Below are positions 15,350-23,134 of a stretch of DNA of 50,792 nucleotides, piece by piece. The position numbers and the translations under genes were made by a program. Source of the stretch: Lutibacter sp. (lineage in GTDB: Bacteria > Bacteroidota > Bacteroidia > Flavobacteriales > Flavobacteriaceae); NCBI GenBank assembly GCA_030694935.1, contig JAUYUA010000102.1, forward strand, positions 1 through 50,792, given 5' to 3'. Position 1 is the stretch's first letter. Every line of letters begins with the position of its first letter. Under the pieces are notes generated by a model. It did not search any database and was not told the origin of the DNA. It saw only the letters and a list, made by a program, of their open reading frames with translations.

Positions 15350-15868
15350 TTATTTATTTTTTAGTTGTTTGCCGCTGTTTGGGATATGGGCTTCCGTAAT
15401 TTCAGAAACTTTATTTAAATCGATATTCCCTGTTAACGATAATACAACAGCTTGTTTATTGGCTTTATTTGTCATATCGTTCACAAACATTAACAATTCA
15501 CTTACATGATTGTCATCTTTACCCGGACGAATGTATATTTTAACGTTGGCATCTTTATCTTTTATGCGCATCATCTCCACAAGTTTAGAAGTTTTCAAAT
15601 ATTTTAAGACCACTTCTTCCATTTGGCTTGCAATTGCAGTGTTTTCCGTAGTAAAAACTTTTAAAGACTCAAGGTCTTTCACCATTTCAGCATATTGTTT
15701 TGCTTCAGGGCTGCTGCTTTTAAATTTGCTTAACATTTTAAAAGCTTCTTGGTTTACAATCACAGAGGTTACATCATCCATCGCTTCAAACTTATCGAAA
15801 ATTGAAACTTGTGCATAATTTGTGAATGGCAAAATAGCAAGGGCGATTATAAAAATTATTTTTTTCAT
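15350..15868 (-). CDS. DUF4252-domain exported protein
   Basis: The 172-residue precursor starts with a Sec signal peptide (MKKIIFIIALAILPFTNYAQ) without a lipobox, so it is probably periplasmic, unlike its lipidated paralogue next door. The core contains VTSVIVNQEAFKML, LESLKVFTTEN and VSELLMFVNDMTNKANKQAVVLSLTGNIDL, the usual DUF4252 arrangement. Function is unknown; DUF4252 genes are commonly found behind an ECF sigma factor in Bacteroidota. It is the third gene of the operon, 8 bp after the small membrane protein. Confidence 0.8.
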   Translation of the reverse strand: MKKIIFIIALAILPFTNYAQVSIFDKFEAMDDVTSVIVNQEAFKMLSKFKSSSPEAKQYAEMVKDLESLKVFTTENTAIASQMEEVVLKYLKTSKLVEMMRIKDKDANVKIYIRPGKDDNHVSELLMFVNDMTNKANKQAVVLSLTGNIDLNKVSEITEAHIPNSGKQLKNK

Positions 15869-15876
15869 TTTTTTGG

Positions 15877-16299
15877 TTATTTAGCTTTGTTAAAAATTTT
15901 GTTAGTGGTGGTTTCAAACTCTTGCAATTCAGTGATTGCTGCAGTTCCTTTGTTTAAATTTGCCGATAGCATTGCGAAAGCAAAATGCGTTTCCTGATAA
16001 ATTTTTTCGGCTTTTGCTTGTTGGTTTTTTTGATACCCGGTGTACACACTTACCAATAAAACTGCTGAGGCCGCTACAGATAACCATTTCCAATTCAGTT
16101 TTCGACTTTTTAATTGAATGGTTTTTGTAAATATCTCTTTTTTACTGGCTGAAAAATAACCGAACATTGCACGGTACTCTTCTAAATGTGGTGCTACATC
16201 ATCTCCTGAAAAATAAGTTTTTAATTCATTTTCTTCGGCGATGGAAGTTTCAGCATCCAGGTATTTTTCCAACAACTTTTCTATGTTAACTAATTCCAT
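15877..16299 (-). CDS. Single-span membrane protein, likely anti-sigma factor
   Basis: The 140-residue protein has an acidic cytosolic N-terminal part (residues 1-60, with ETSIAEENELKTYF resembling the opening of zinc-less anti-sigma proteins), one membrane helix at about 72-88 (WLSVAASAVLLVSVYTGY) and a short exported C-terminal part. Its start overlaps the end of the sigma gene by 14 bp, the usual arrangement for a sigma/anti-sigma pair. It lacks a recognisable zinc-binding ASD motif. Its role as the anti-sigma factor is inferred from position and topology. Confidence 0.7.
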   Translation of the reverse strand: MELVNIEKLLEKYLDAETSIAEENELKTYFSGDDVAPHLEEYRAMFGYFSASKKEIFTKTIQLKSRKLNWKWLSVAASAVLLVSVYTGYQKNQQAKAEKIYQETHFAFAMLSANLNKGTAAITELQEFETTTNKIFNKAK

Positions 16300-16795
16300 A
16301 ATTGTGTTGTTTTATTAATTGTTCTTTAATTGTTTTTCTTGCTCTTGATAATGAAACCCTGATTGCGGTTGGCTGCATGTTCAGTATTTCCGCTATTTCA
16401 TCAAATTCATATTGTTCAATATCTCTAAGCTGTATGATAATTTTTTGTTGCTCCGGTAAGTTCTCAATCAATTTATGAACCAAACTTACACTGTCATTTA
16501 ATTCTACCCTTTTCTGTAAAGACGTTCCACCTTCTTTATAGTTACTGTGAACCAGCGATAAATTATTTGCCTGCTTCGATTTTAATCGGTCAAAACAATA
16601 ATTCTTCGTCATCGTCATCGCAAATGCCTCAATACTGTTATAGTCGCTTAATTTCGACTTGTTTTTCCAAAGCTTAAAATAAAGCTCTTGGGTTGCGTCC
16701 TCGGCTTCTTCTGTTGAAACCAGCAGTCTTTTCGCCAATCGAAACACTTTATCTTTAAAAGGCATTACTTTTTTTAAAAACTCTGACTGATCCAT
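16286..16795 (-). CDS. ECF-type RNA polymerase sigma factor
   Basis: The 169-residue protein has sigma region 2 (residues about 10-75; EEAEDATQELYFKLWKNKSKL, the core-binding part) and region 4 (about 108-160; LPEQQKIIIQLRDIEQYEFDEIAEILNMQPTAIRVSLSRARKTIKEQL) with no region 3, as in group 4 sigma factors. It heads the operon sigma, membrane protein, DUF4252, DUF4252. An ECF-like promoter, TGTTAC-N16-CGTC, precedes it, consistent with self-activation. The divergent S41 protease gene may belong to the same regulon. Confidence 0.92.
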   Translation of the reverse strand: MDQSEFLKKVMPFKDKVFRLAKRLLVSTEEAEDATQELYFKLWKNKSKLSDYNSIEAFAMTMTKNYCFDRLKSKQANNLSLVHSNYKEGGTSLQKRVELNDSVSLVHKLIENLPEQQKIIIQLRDIEQYEFDEIAEILNMQPTAIRVSLSRARKTIKEQLIKQHNYGIS

Positions 16796-16837
16796 TTTAA
16801 GTTTGGTTGTTAAAACTTCTTTTCTGATGTTATTACT

Positions 16838-16868
16838 ATTATGACGAGCAAGTTACATTTTTGTAACA
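16838..16868 (-). promoter_or_regulatory. ECF-type promoter of the sigma operon
   Basis: On the minus strand TGTTAC (16863-16868) and CGTCATAAT (16838-16846) are 16 bases apart, the form expected for a group 4 sigma promoter. Within it lies the dyad GTTACA-TTTT-TGTAAC (16852-16867). Confidence 0.5.
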
Positions 16869-16928
16869 GTATATATTAAATTTGGAATAAAAATTGATAT
16901 ATTGCAACCAAATAACAAAATTAATAAA

Positions 16929-18425
16929 ATGAAAAAAATCAGCTATATACTGGCAACATACATAGTGCTAGGGCTAACATTTGCCAGTTGTGTTAAAAAT
17001 GATGACCCCACGCCACCAACAAGCGGTTTAGACAAACCCATAAACGATTTTGTATGGAAAGGAATGAATTCCTGGTACAACTGGCAACCAAACGTCCCTG
17101 ATTTAGCAAATACCAAAGATGATGATAAAGATGCTTACAATACTTATTTAAACGGGTTCGCTGACCCGGAAGATTTGTTTTACAGTTTGCTTTCTCAAGA
17201 TGAAATAAAAATAAATCCGGACGGTACGAAAACTTATAGGTTCTCTTGGATTGTTGATGATTATGTGGCTTTAAACAATTCTTTTCAGGGAATAACAAAA
17301 TCATTCGGAATTCGTTTAACAGCTGTAAATATTAATACAGTTGGCGACATTGTTTTTTATGTAAGGTATGTGGCACCGGGTTCTCCTGCTGATTTGGCCG
17401 GAATTAAAAGAGGTGATATTATCAATGCTTTGGATGGCGCAATTATGACAGCTACAAATTATTCTTCTGTTGCGGCTAAATTATCAAATGAGACCGTAAC
17501 CTTTTCAATTGTTACTGAAAACATGACCTTTATTGCCGATAAAACAATTACCGCAGTAGAAATTTCTGAAGACCCAGTTTATTTAAAAAAAGTGTTTACA
17601 GACATTAATGGCAGAAAAGTTGGTTATTTGGTTTATAATGGATTTAGGTCATCTTATAATGATGAGTTAAATGCGGCTTTTGCTTATTTTAAAAGTGAAG
17701 GAATACAAGAGTTGGTTCTGGATTTAAGGCTGAATGGCGGTGGATCTGTTGAAACAACAGCTTATTTGGCAAGTATGATTTATGCCAATGCAGGAACTGA
17801 TAAATTTGCAATTTTAAAGTATAATTCAAAGCACCCAGATCGCAACAGCACTGCTTATTTTTATAATACATTGAATGTATATGATGAAAATGGTAAAGAT
17901 ACTGGAGTTGACGAAACGATTAATAGACTTTCAACGATTAATCAATTGTATGTATTGACTTCCGGCAGCACAGCCTCCGCAAGCGAGATGATTATCAACG
18001 GTTTGAGACCTTTTATGCCAGTAAAAGTGGTAGGAACAAAAACTTATGGTAAAAATGTGGGATCAATTACTTTATATGATTCGCCTTCTTCAGATTACAC
18101 AAAAGAATCATCAGCAAATTCATCACATTTATATGCGATGCAGCCAATTGTATTTCAAATATTTAATAAATTGGATCAAAGTGATTATACCTTAGGTTTT
18201 GTTCCGGATATTGAGGTTAAAGAATATCAATACTGGAATGCAATTTTGCCTTTCGGAGATGCAAATGAAGTGGTTTTAAAAGCAGCGCTTGACGATATCA
18301 GAGGCGTTTCGGCCAGACAAACAAAATCGCTTAAGTATTCTGAAATTAAAGAATTTGAAGTTTCTGAACTTGAAAAAAGATTTGAAAAAGAAATGTACAT
18401 CAATGATGAATTTTTTAACAAGTAA
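16929..18425 (+). CDS. S41-family C-terminal processing peptidase, lipoprotein
   Basis: The 498-residue precursor has a lipoprotein signal peptide ending in FASC (Cys21). A PDZ-like domain (about 120-205; VAPGSPADLAGIKRGDII) precedes the S41 serine protease domain. The catalytic serine is probably Ser350 in TSGSTASASEM and the catalytic lysine Lys375 in GTKTYGKNVGS. Such proteases trim or degrade periplasmic proteins from the C terminus. The frame could open at a TTG at 16902, but the ATG at 16929 gives the signal peptide. It is divergent from the sigma gene; TAAATTTG at 16877-16884 is a plausible -7 box. Confidence 0.92.
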   Translation: MKKISYILATYIVLGLTFASCVKNDDPTPPTSGLDKPINDFVWKGMNSWYNWQPNVPDLANTKDDDKDAYNTYLNGFADPEDLFYSLLSQDEIKINPDGTKTYRFSWIVDDYVALNNSFQGITKSFGIRLTAVNINTVGDIVFYVRYVAPGSPADLAGIKRGDIINALDGAIMTATNYSSVAAKLSNETVTFSIVTENMTFIADKTITAVEISEDPVYLKKVFTDINGRKVGYLVYNGFRSSYNDELNAAFAYFKSEGIQELVLDLRLNGGGSVETTAYLASMIYANAGTDKFAILKYNSKHPDRNSTAYFYNTLNVYDENGKDTGVDETINRLSTINQLYVLTSGSTASASEMIINGLRPFMPVKVVGTKTYGKNVGSITLYDSPSSDYTKESSANSSHLYAMQPIVFQIFNKLDQSDYTLGFVPDIEVKEYQYWNAILPFGDANEVVLKAALDDIRGVSARQTKSLKYSEIKEFEVSELEKRFEKEMYINDEFFNK

Positions 18426-18446
18426 ATTTTATAATTATAAATAAAC

Positions 18447-18475
18447 AAAAAGGCAGGTTTTTACTTGCCTTTTTT
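18447..18475 (+). terminator. Terminator of the S41 peptidase gene
   Basis: AAAAAGGCA (18447-18455) pairs with TGCCTTTTT (18466-18474), extended by two inner pairs, and is followed by further T residues. It lies 22 bases after the stop. Confidence 0.85.
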
Positions 18476-18533
18476 GTTGTTTAAAAATCCGATTTATTTT
18501 ACCTAAATTTGTTTTAATCTTCAATAGGAATAA

Positions 18534-19571
18534 ATGAAAAACGTTGCGATAATTACAATCCTCTTTACTTTTTTAATAGCGTGTAATACCAACTATCAAC
18601 CACGTGAAACCGTAAAAATTTCCATCGAAAAATTCAACATAGACAGCGCCAGCATTCGCGCCATTGAAATTGTGAACGACTCTTCTGTGGTTTACGCAAC
18701 TTCAAACGGAATGATTGGCATCATCGCCGCAAACGGTAAATTGGTGGGTGCCAAAAAAATTATAACCGATACGATTGTGCCGCATTTTAGAGCGATTTCT
18801 TATACAAAAGAAGCTGTTTTTGCATTGAGTATTGAAAATCCGGCACTATTATACCGCTATAAAAACAACGAATTTGAATTGGTTTATAAAGAAGTGCATG
18901 AAAAAGTTTTTTATGATTCCATGAAATTTTTTGATGAGCTGAACGGAATTGCTATAGGCGACCCAACCGATGAATGTTTGTCCGTTTTGATTACCAGAGA
19001 CGGCGGAAAATCTTGGGGAAAAATGGATTGCAAAAATTTGCCAAAAATATCAGCAGGAGAAGCTGCTTTTGCCGCCAGCAATACCAACATTGCCATTGTG
19101 GGCGAAAATGCCTGGATTGTGACGGGCGGAATGAAATCACGTGTTTTTCATACGCCGGATATGGGTTTGACGTGGAAAGTTTATGATACGCCAATTGTTC
19201 AGGGAAAAAGCAGCACAGGAATTTATTCGGTCGATTTTTACAATGAAAAACAAGGAATTATCTGCGGCGGTGATTATACCGATATGCACGGAAATTACGC
19301 CAATAAAGCAATCACCAAAAATGGCGGAAAAACTTGGGAGGTCGTTTCAGAAAATACGGAGCCAAAATATGTAAGTTGCGTACAATATGTGCCAAATACA
19401 CAAGGTAAAGAAGTGTTTGCAGTTTCAGATAACGGCGTTTTTTATTCAAAAAGTTCAGGAAAAAACTGGGAAAAAGTGAGTGATGAAGCTTTTCATTCCA
19501 TTCGTTTTGTAAATGAAAATATCGCTTGGGTTTCAGGCAATGAAGTGATTGCTAAAATGACGATTAAATAA
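18534..19571 (+). CDS. Ycf48/BNR-like beta-propeller lipoprotein
   Basis: The 345-residue precursor has a lipoprotein signal peptide ending in LIAC (Cys17). The mature protein contains repeated propeller blades with the BNR/Ycf48 signature around S/T-x-D/N-G-G-x-S/T-W: ITRDGGKSWGKM, HTPDMGLTWKVYD, ITKNGGKTWEVVS and YSKSSGKNWEKVS. Proteins of this shape in Bacteroidota are often labelled oxidoreductase without evidence; a binding or scaffold role is more likely. A -7 box TAAATTTG lies at 18504-18511. The fold is clear; the function is not. Confidence 0.82.
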   Translation: MKNVAIITILFTFLIACNTNYQPRETVKISIEKFNIDSASIRAIEIVNDSSVVYATSNGMIGIIAANGKLVGAKKIITDTIVPHFRAISYTKEAVFALSIENPALLYRYKNNEFELVYKEVHEKVFYDSMKFFDELNGIAIGDPTDECLSVLITRDGGKSWGKMDCKNLPKISAGEAAFAASNTNIAIVGENAWIVTGGMKSRVFHTPDMGLTWKVYDTPIVQGKSSTGIYSVDFYNEKQGIICGGDYTDMHGNYANKAITKNGGKTWEVVSENTEPKYVSCVQYVPNTQGKEVFAVSDNGVFYSKSSGKNWEKVSDEAFHSIRFVNENIAWVSGNEVIAKMTIK

Positions 19572-19590
19572 TAATGAGAAAATGGTAAAG

Positions 19591-19620
19591 TCAGAAGTCC
19601 GAAGACGGAAGACCGAAGTT
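19591..19620. repeat. Short copy of the CTTCGGAC-type repeat, inverted
   Basis: AGAAGTCCGAAGACGGAAG and the following GACCGAAG are the reverse complement of the words forming 14698-14790. Confidence 0.55.
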
Positions 19621-19664
19621 AAAAAATCCTCCAATCATTTCAACTATCAATTTATATATTAATT

Positions 19665-20228
19665 ATGACTATTAAAATATACGGTTTTTACGTTTTGATT
19701 TTTTTGCTGATTTCAGGCTGCTCAAAACAATCTGAAATTGGCAAAAAGATGAATTGCAGTCCGACAACTTATAAAAATACCAAAGAAATAACAGATTTTA
19801 ATAAAAACTTTACATTAAGTATTCCAAGTAATTGGAAAACAGAATTATACTTTGACAATTATCAGTCTGAAATCTTTACTGCCGACACTATTAAACAGCT
19901 TTCTGAAACCTATATTTTGGCGGCTTCTTTTAATTTGGGAACCTTGAATTTCGACAGTGATTTTCACCATCGAAAAGATTCGGTTTTGAATGCAAACAGC
20001 CTTAAAATAATTGATTCAGGGAATGAATCTTTTCAAAAAAAACCTTCTTTTTGGTACATTTCAAAAGGAACAAAAAATAATTTTGAATACCATCGTTTTA
20101 CAGTCCTGACAAAAATTTCGGAAAACACCTATTTTTCTTCCTATTCAGAAATTTATGGAAACACCAATATCGATGAACGCATCTGTGAATCAATTTCGTT
20201 GTTGGAAAGCATTCGGTTTTTGGAATAA
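19665..20228 (+). CDS. Hypothetical lipoprotein
   Basis: The 187-residue precursor has a lipoprotein signal peptide ending in ISGC (Cys19). The mature part contains FTLSIPSNWKTELYFDNYQSEIFTAD, resembling the PsbP/LpqN-like small alpha-beta proteins that open with a phrase such as F-x-I-x-x-P-x-x-W, but I cannot assign it with confidence. Its last 44 codons plus the following 19 bases are duplicated at 22937-23090, where they form a headless copy. It stands between the propeller lipoprotein and the SWIM pair. Confidence 0.75.
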   Translation: MTIKIYGFYVLIFLLISGCSKQSEIGKKMNCSPTTYKNTKEITDFNKNFTLSIPSNWKTELYFDNYQSEIFTADTIKQLSETYILAASFNLGTLNFDSDFHHRKDSVLNANSLKIIDSGNESFQKKPSFWYISKGTKNNFEYHRFTVLTKISENTYFSSYSEIYGNTNIDERICESISLLESIRFLE

Positions 20229-20247
20229 TTTATGACAATTAGGTTGT
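20094..20247 (+). repeat. Left copy of a 154-bp direct repeat flanking the SWIM gene pair
   Basis: The segment covers codons 144-187 of the lipoprotein, its stop, and 19 bases beyond. It matches 22937-23090 at 144 of 154 positions by direct comparison. The 2.69 kb between the two copies holds the two genes at 20436 and 21213. Confidence 0.9.
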
Positions 20248-20435
20248 TCTGTACAAACTAAAAAACCAACCCCTATTAGAACATTTATTTATTTGCTTAA
20301 AATAAAATCGGAAAAAGCTATTATTAATAATTATTTAGCAATGTTCATAAATTAAGAAAACAAAATTATTCAATTGCTAAAAAGACTTAATATATTTGAC
20401 AATAATTTTTACACGAAATTTATAAAATAGAGATT

Positions 20436-21206
20436 ATGGCAAAAAAAAATAAAGTAATCAATTTGTTTGGAAACAAAAATGTCATTCCAAACAACACCGG
20501 CATAAGTTACTCCACTTTGTTGGATAAATTTATGGCACCTTTTGAAAACGATTTTCCCAAAGACTCTTATATCGAAGAAATATTTCAATTTGCATTAAAC
20601 GCTTGGAATTTTGGCAATATGAGCTTTCTGATGCCCAAAACAGAGTTTGAAAAAACAATGGCTTTAGCTTCAGCAGACGACGGCATAAACTATCCGTTAT
20701 TAAAAAAAATGATTTCCCATAAGGCGAAAAATTATAAAGAATTCACAAATTTTATTATAAATTTTGAAATAACCGAAAAAAAAGGAAAAGATGTGTTAAC
20801 GGTAGTTACACAATCAGAAGAAAATTATCTTGCAGAAATGATGAATTCTATAGATAATCAAAATGAAAATGGCGATTATGATGAAAATTATATTAACAGG
20901 CAGGCCATCGTTTTAAAGCCGCTGCAGCCATTTGTTGATTGGTATATTAATTTGTATCCAAATGAAGAAGTTCCCGAATTTAATGAAAGCAATATTTACC
21001 TTGTAAATGAAGAAATTGTTGATTTAGAATTGTGGCTAAAAAAGAAATTTGATAAATTCTTTATGTTAGAATTAGGCGATTGGCATCTTAACAAAAAAGA
21101 ATGGCCCCAAAAGCGAAATTACAAAATGTTTAAGGAATGGTTTCACATAGAAATGTCAACTATGATTTACGATTTAGTGAAAGTGCCTGTTTCAAAATCT
21201 GAATAA
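20436..21206 (+). CDS. Unknown protein encoded next to SWIM zinc-finger protein
   Basis: I do not recognise this 256-residue protein. It is acidic and helical, without signal peptide or membrane segments. It begins with a basic stretch (MAKKNKVINLFGNKN), has FQFALNAWNFGNMSFLMPK near residues 46-64, an Asp/Asn-rich linker (NSIDNQNENGDYDENY, about 137-152) and ends with a Trp-rich segment (GDWHLNKKEWPQKRNYKMFKEWFHIE). It stops 6 bp before the SWIM gene, so both are one operon; TATATTTG at 20391-20398 could be the -7 box. The pair probably works together, but the job is unknown. Confidence 0.75.
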   Translation: MAKKNKVINLFGNKNVIPNNTGISYSTLLDKFMAPFENDFPKDSYIEEIFQFALNAWNFGNMSFLMPKTEFEKTMALASADDGINYPLLKKMISHKAKNYKEFTNFIINFEITEKKGKDVLTVVTQSEENYLAEMMNSIDNQNENGDYDENYINRQAIVLKPLQPFVDWYINLYPNEEVPEFNESNIYLVNEEIVDLELWLKKKFDKFFMLELGDWHLNKKEWPQKRNYKMFKEWFHIEMSTMIYDLVKVPVSKSE

Positions 21207-21212
21207 AAAACA

Positions 21213-22895
21213 ATGAACATTCCCTTAGATCAGTTCGAGCAAATAATTGATGAAACTATTTTAAAAAGAGGTTTGTCCTATTTTAAAAAAGGCTATGTAA
21301 CAGAAATTTCAGAAATTAAAAATGGAAAATATGAAGCCACCGTTGAGGGGACGGAGCAGTACGATGTTTCAGTAAAGATTAAAAATAACGCTATAGAAGA
21401 ACATCAATGCAGTTGTCCTTATGATATGGGACCTGTTTGCAAACATATTGTTGCGGTGATTTTTTATTTACAGCAAGATTTTTTAGGCCTTAACGAAAAA
21501 AAATCGACCATCCCGCGAACAAAGAAAACCAAATCGGTTTCACAACAAGTTAAAGACCTGTTAAAAGCAGTTTCTCACGATGAATTAATGGTTTTTATTG
21601 AAGAAAACTGTAAAAACAACAAGAAATTCAGAAATATTTTTTTAGTGTCTTTTGGGCATCTCACTAAAAATGTCTCCAAAGAATTTTACCAAAAACAAAT
21701 AAAATCCATTCTAAATACAGCGGCAGGAAGAGACGGTTATATTGGTTGGTCTGAAATGAAATATGTTGTAAAAACCACAGAGGTGTTTTTGAATAATGCC
21801 GAAAACTATTTTAATGAACATCATTTTGAAAATGTATTTTTTATCAGCACAGCTTTGCTTGAAGAATTTACGGAAGCATTTCAATATGCCGATGACAGCA
21901 ATGGTGATTTAGGTTATTTTATTGATGCTTCTGTTGATTTGCTTTCAAGAATGGCGCATGAAAATTTACCCAAGGAACTAAAAAAAGAAATGTTCAACTA
22001 CTGTATTTCCACTTTTAAAAAGGGCCTGTTCTCCGGATGGGATTGGCATTTAGGCCTGCTTGAAATTGCAAGTGAGTTAGCGGGAAATGAAAGCGAAGCG
22101 GATATTATAATCAACAGTTTAGACACTATTAAAGGATCATACGAAATAGAGGGCGCACAGGTTTCCAAGCTAAATTTACTGAGAAAACATAAAGATGAAG
22201 CAATCGTTCAAAAATTTATTGAAGAAAACCTATCAAATACATCCATCAGAAATGAAGAAATATCCAAAGCTTATGAAAACAAGAATTTTGAAAGGGCCAT
22301 TAAACTTTCAAAAGACGCCATAAATTGTGATAAAAAAAATAAACCGGGCTTGGTAAAAGATTGGTATAACTGGCTGCTGAAGGTTGCTCAAGCCCAAAAT
22401 GACACTGCCAAAATAATAGAATATGCCCGTTTTTTATTCATTGACAACTTTTACCCCCAAAAAGACTGCTATAAAATTTTAAAGGACAATGTTCCCGCTA
22501 AAGATTGGCACTCTTTTTTAGAAGAAATAATCAGCGAAGTCAGCCCAAAAACGAGATGGACATACTCAGAATTAGTACGTACCATTTACATTAAAGAAGC
22601 TTGGTGGGATCGATTATTTGAGATGTTAAAACAAAATCTCTCTTTAGATAATATTGAGCAAAATGAAAAATATTTAGCCAAAGATTATGCGCCTGAATTA
22701 ATTGAAATGTACAGCGACAGAATCATGAATTATGTAAGCCGGTATGTAGGCAGGGATCACTACAAAACAGCCTGCAGGTATTTGCGCAGAATGAAAAAAT
22801 TGGACGGGAATAATAAAGTAAATGAACTCATTGAAACATTTAAAAAACAATATCCACAACGAAAAGCTTTAATGGATGAGCTAAATAACGTGTAA
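21213..22895 (+). CDS. SWIM zinc-finger protein with long helical-repeat region
   Basis: The 560-residue protein has a SWIM zinc finger near the N terminus: Cys66, Cys68, Cys76 and His78 in CSCPYDMGPVCKH. Before it lies a small beta region typical of SWIM proteins (ILKRGLSYFKKGYVTEI). The remaining 450 residues are helical and repeat-like, with paired helices suggestive of a TPR-type superhelix. SWIM domains bind DNA or proteins and often sit next to or inside Swi2/Snf2 ATPases, but there is no helicase here. It is the second gene of a two-gene operon. A nucleic-acid or protein-scaffold role is inference. Confidence 0.82.
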   Translation: MNIPLDQFEQIIDETILKRGLSYFKKGYVTEISEIKNGKYEATVEGTEQYDVSVKIKNNAIEEHQCSCPYDMGPVCKHIVAVIFYLQQDFLGLNEKKSTIPRTKKTKSVSQQVKDLLKAVSHDELMVFIEENCKNNKKFRNIFLVSFGHLTKNVSKEFYQKQIKSILNTAAGRDGYIGWSEMKYVVKTTEVFLNNAENYFNEHHFENVFFISTALLEEFTEAFQYADDSNGDLGYFIDASVDLLSRMAHENLPKELKKEMFNYCISTFKKGLFSGWDWHLGLLEIASELAGNESEADIIINSLDTIKGSYEIEGAQVSKLNLLRKHKDEAIVQKFIEENLSNTSIRNEEISKAYENKNFERAIKLSKDAINCDKKNKPGLVKDWYNWLLKVAQAQNDTAKIIEYARFLFIDNFYPQKDCYKILKDNVPAKDWHSFLEEIISEVSPKTRWTYSELVRTIYIKEAWWDRLFEMLKQNLSLDNIEQNEKYLAKDYAPELIEMYSDRIMNYVSRYVGRDHYKTACRYLRRMKKLDGNNKVNELIETFKKQYPQRKALMDELNNV

Positions 22896-22936
22896 AATAC
22901 CGTATCCAAAAAATAAAATCCATCCATAAATCGCTT

Positions 22937-23071
22937 CGTTTTACAGTCTTTACAAAAATTTCAGAAAACACCTATTTTTCTGCCTATTCAGAAATTTATG
23001 GAAAAACCAATATCGATGAACGCATCTGTGAATCAATTTCATTGCTGGAAAGTATTCAATTTTTGGAATAA
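22937..23071 (+). pseudogene. Headless C-terminal copy of the lipoprotein gene at 19665
   Basis: These 44 codons and the stop match the end of the lipoprotein gene almost residue for residue (RFTVFTKISENTYFSAYSEI versus RFTVLTKISENTYFSSYSEI), with no frameshift or stop inside. There is no start codon or signal peptide and the frame has no 5' part. The substitutions are mostly silent or conservative, suggesting this came from a full paralogue or from a recent duplication. Its trailing 19 bases supply part of the pepT promoter region. Confidence 0.85.
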
Positions 23072-23086
23072 TTTATGACAATTAGG

Positions 23087-23118
23087 TTGTGAAAATCTTT
23101 AATGAATCGTTACTTTTG
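23087..23118 (+). promoter_or_regulatory. pepT promoter
   Basis: TTG at 23087-23089 and TACTTTTG at 23111-23118 are 21 bases apart. The TTG comes from the duplicated lipoprotein segment, which ends at 23090. Confidence 0.55.
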
Positions 23119-23134
23119 ATAAAAATTTAAAAAT

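Noticed and set aside
16852..16867. The dyad GTTACA-TTTT-TGTAAC as another site for the XRE regulator at 11628
   Set aside because: Half-sites are GTTACA rather than TTTAC with the spacing of the XRE boxes, and it fits better as part of the ECF-type promoter.
22937..23071. A separate small gene encoding 44 residues
   Set aside because: It lacks a start codon and matches only the 3' end of the lipoprotein gene at 19665, so a headless duplicate is the simpler reading.
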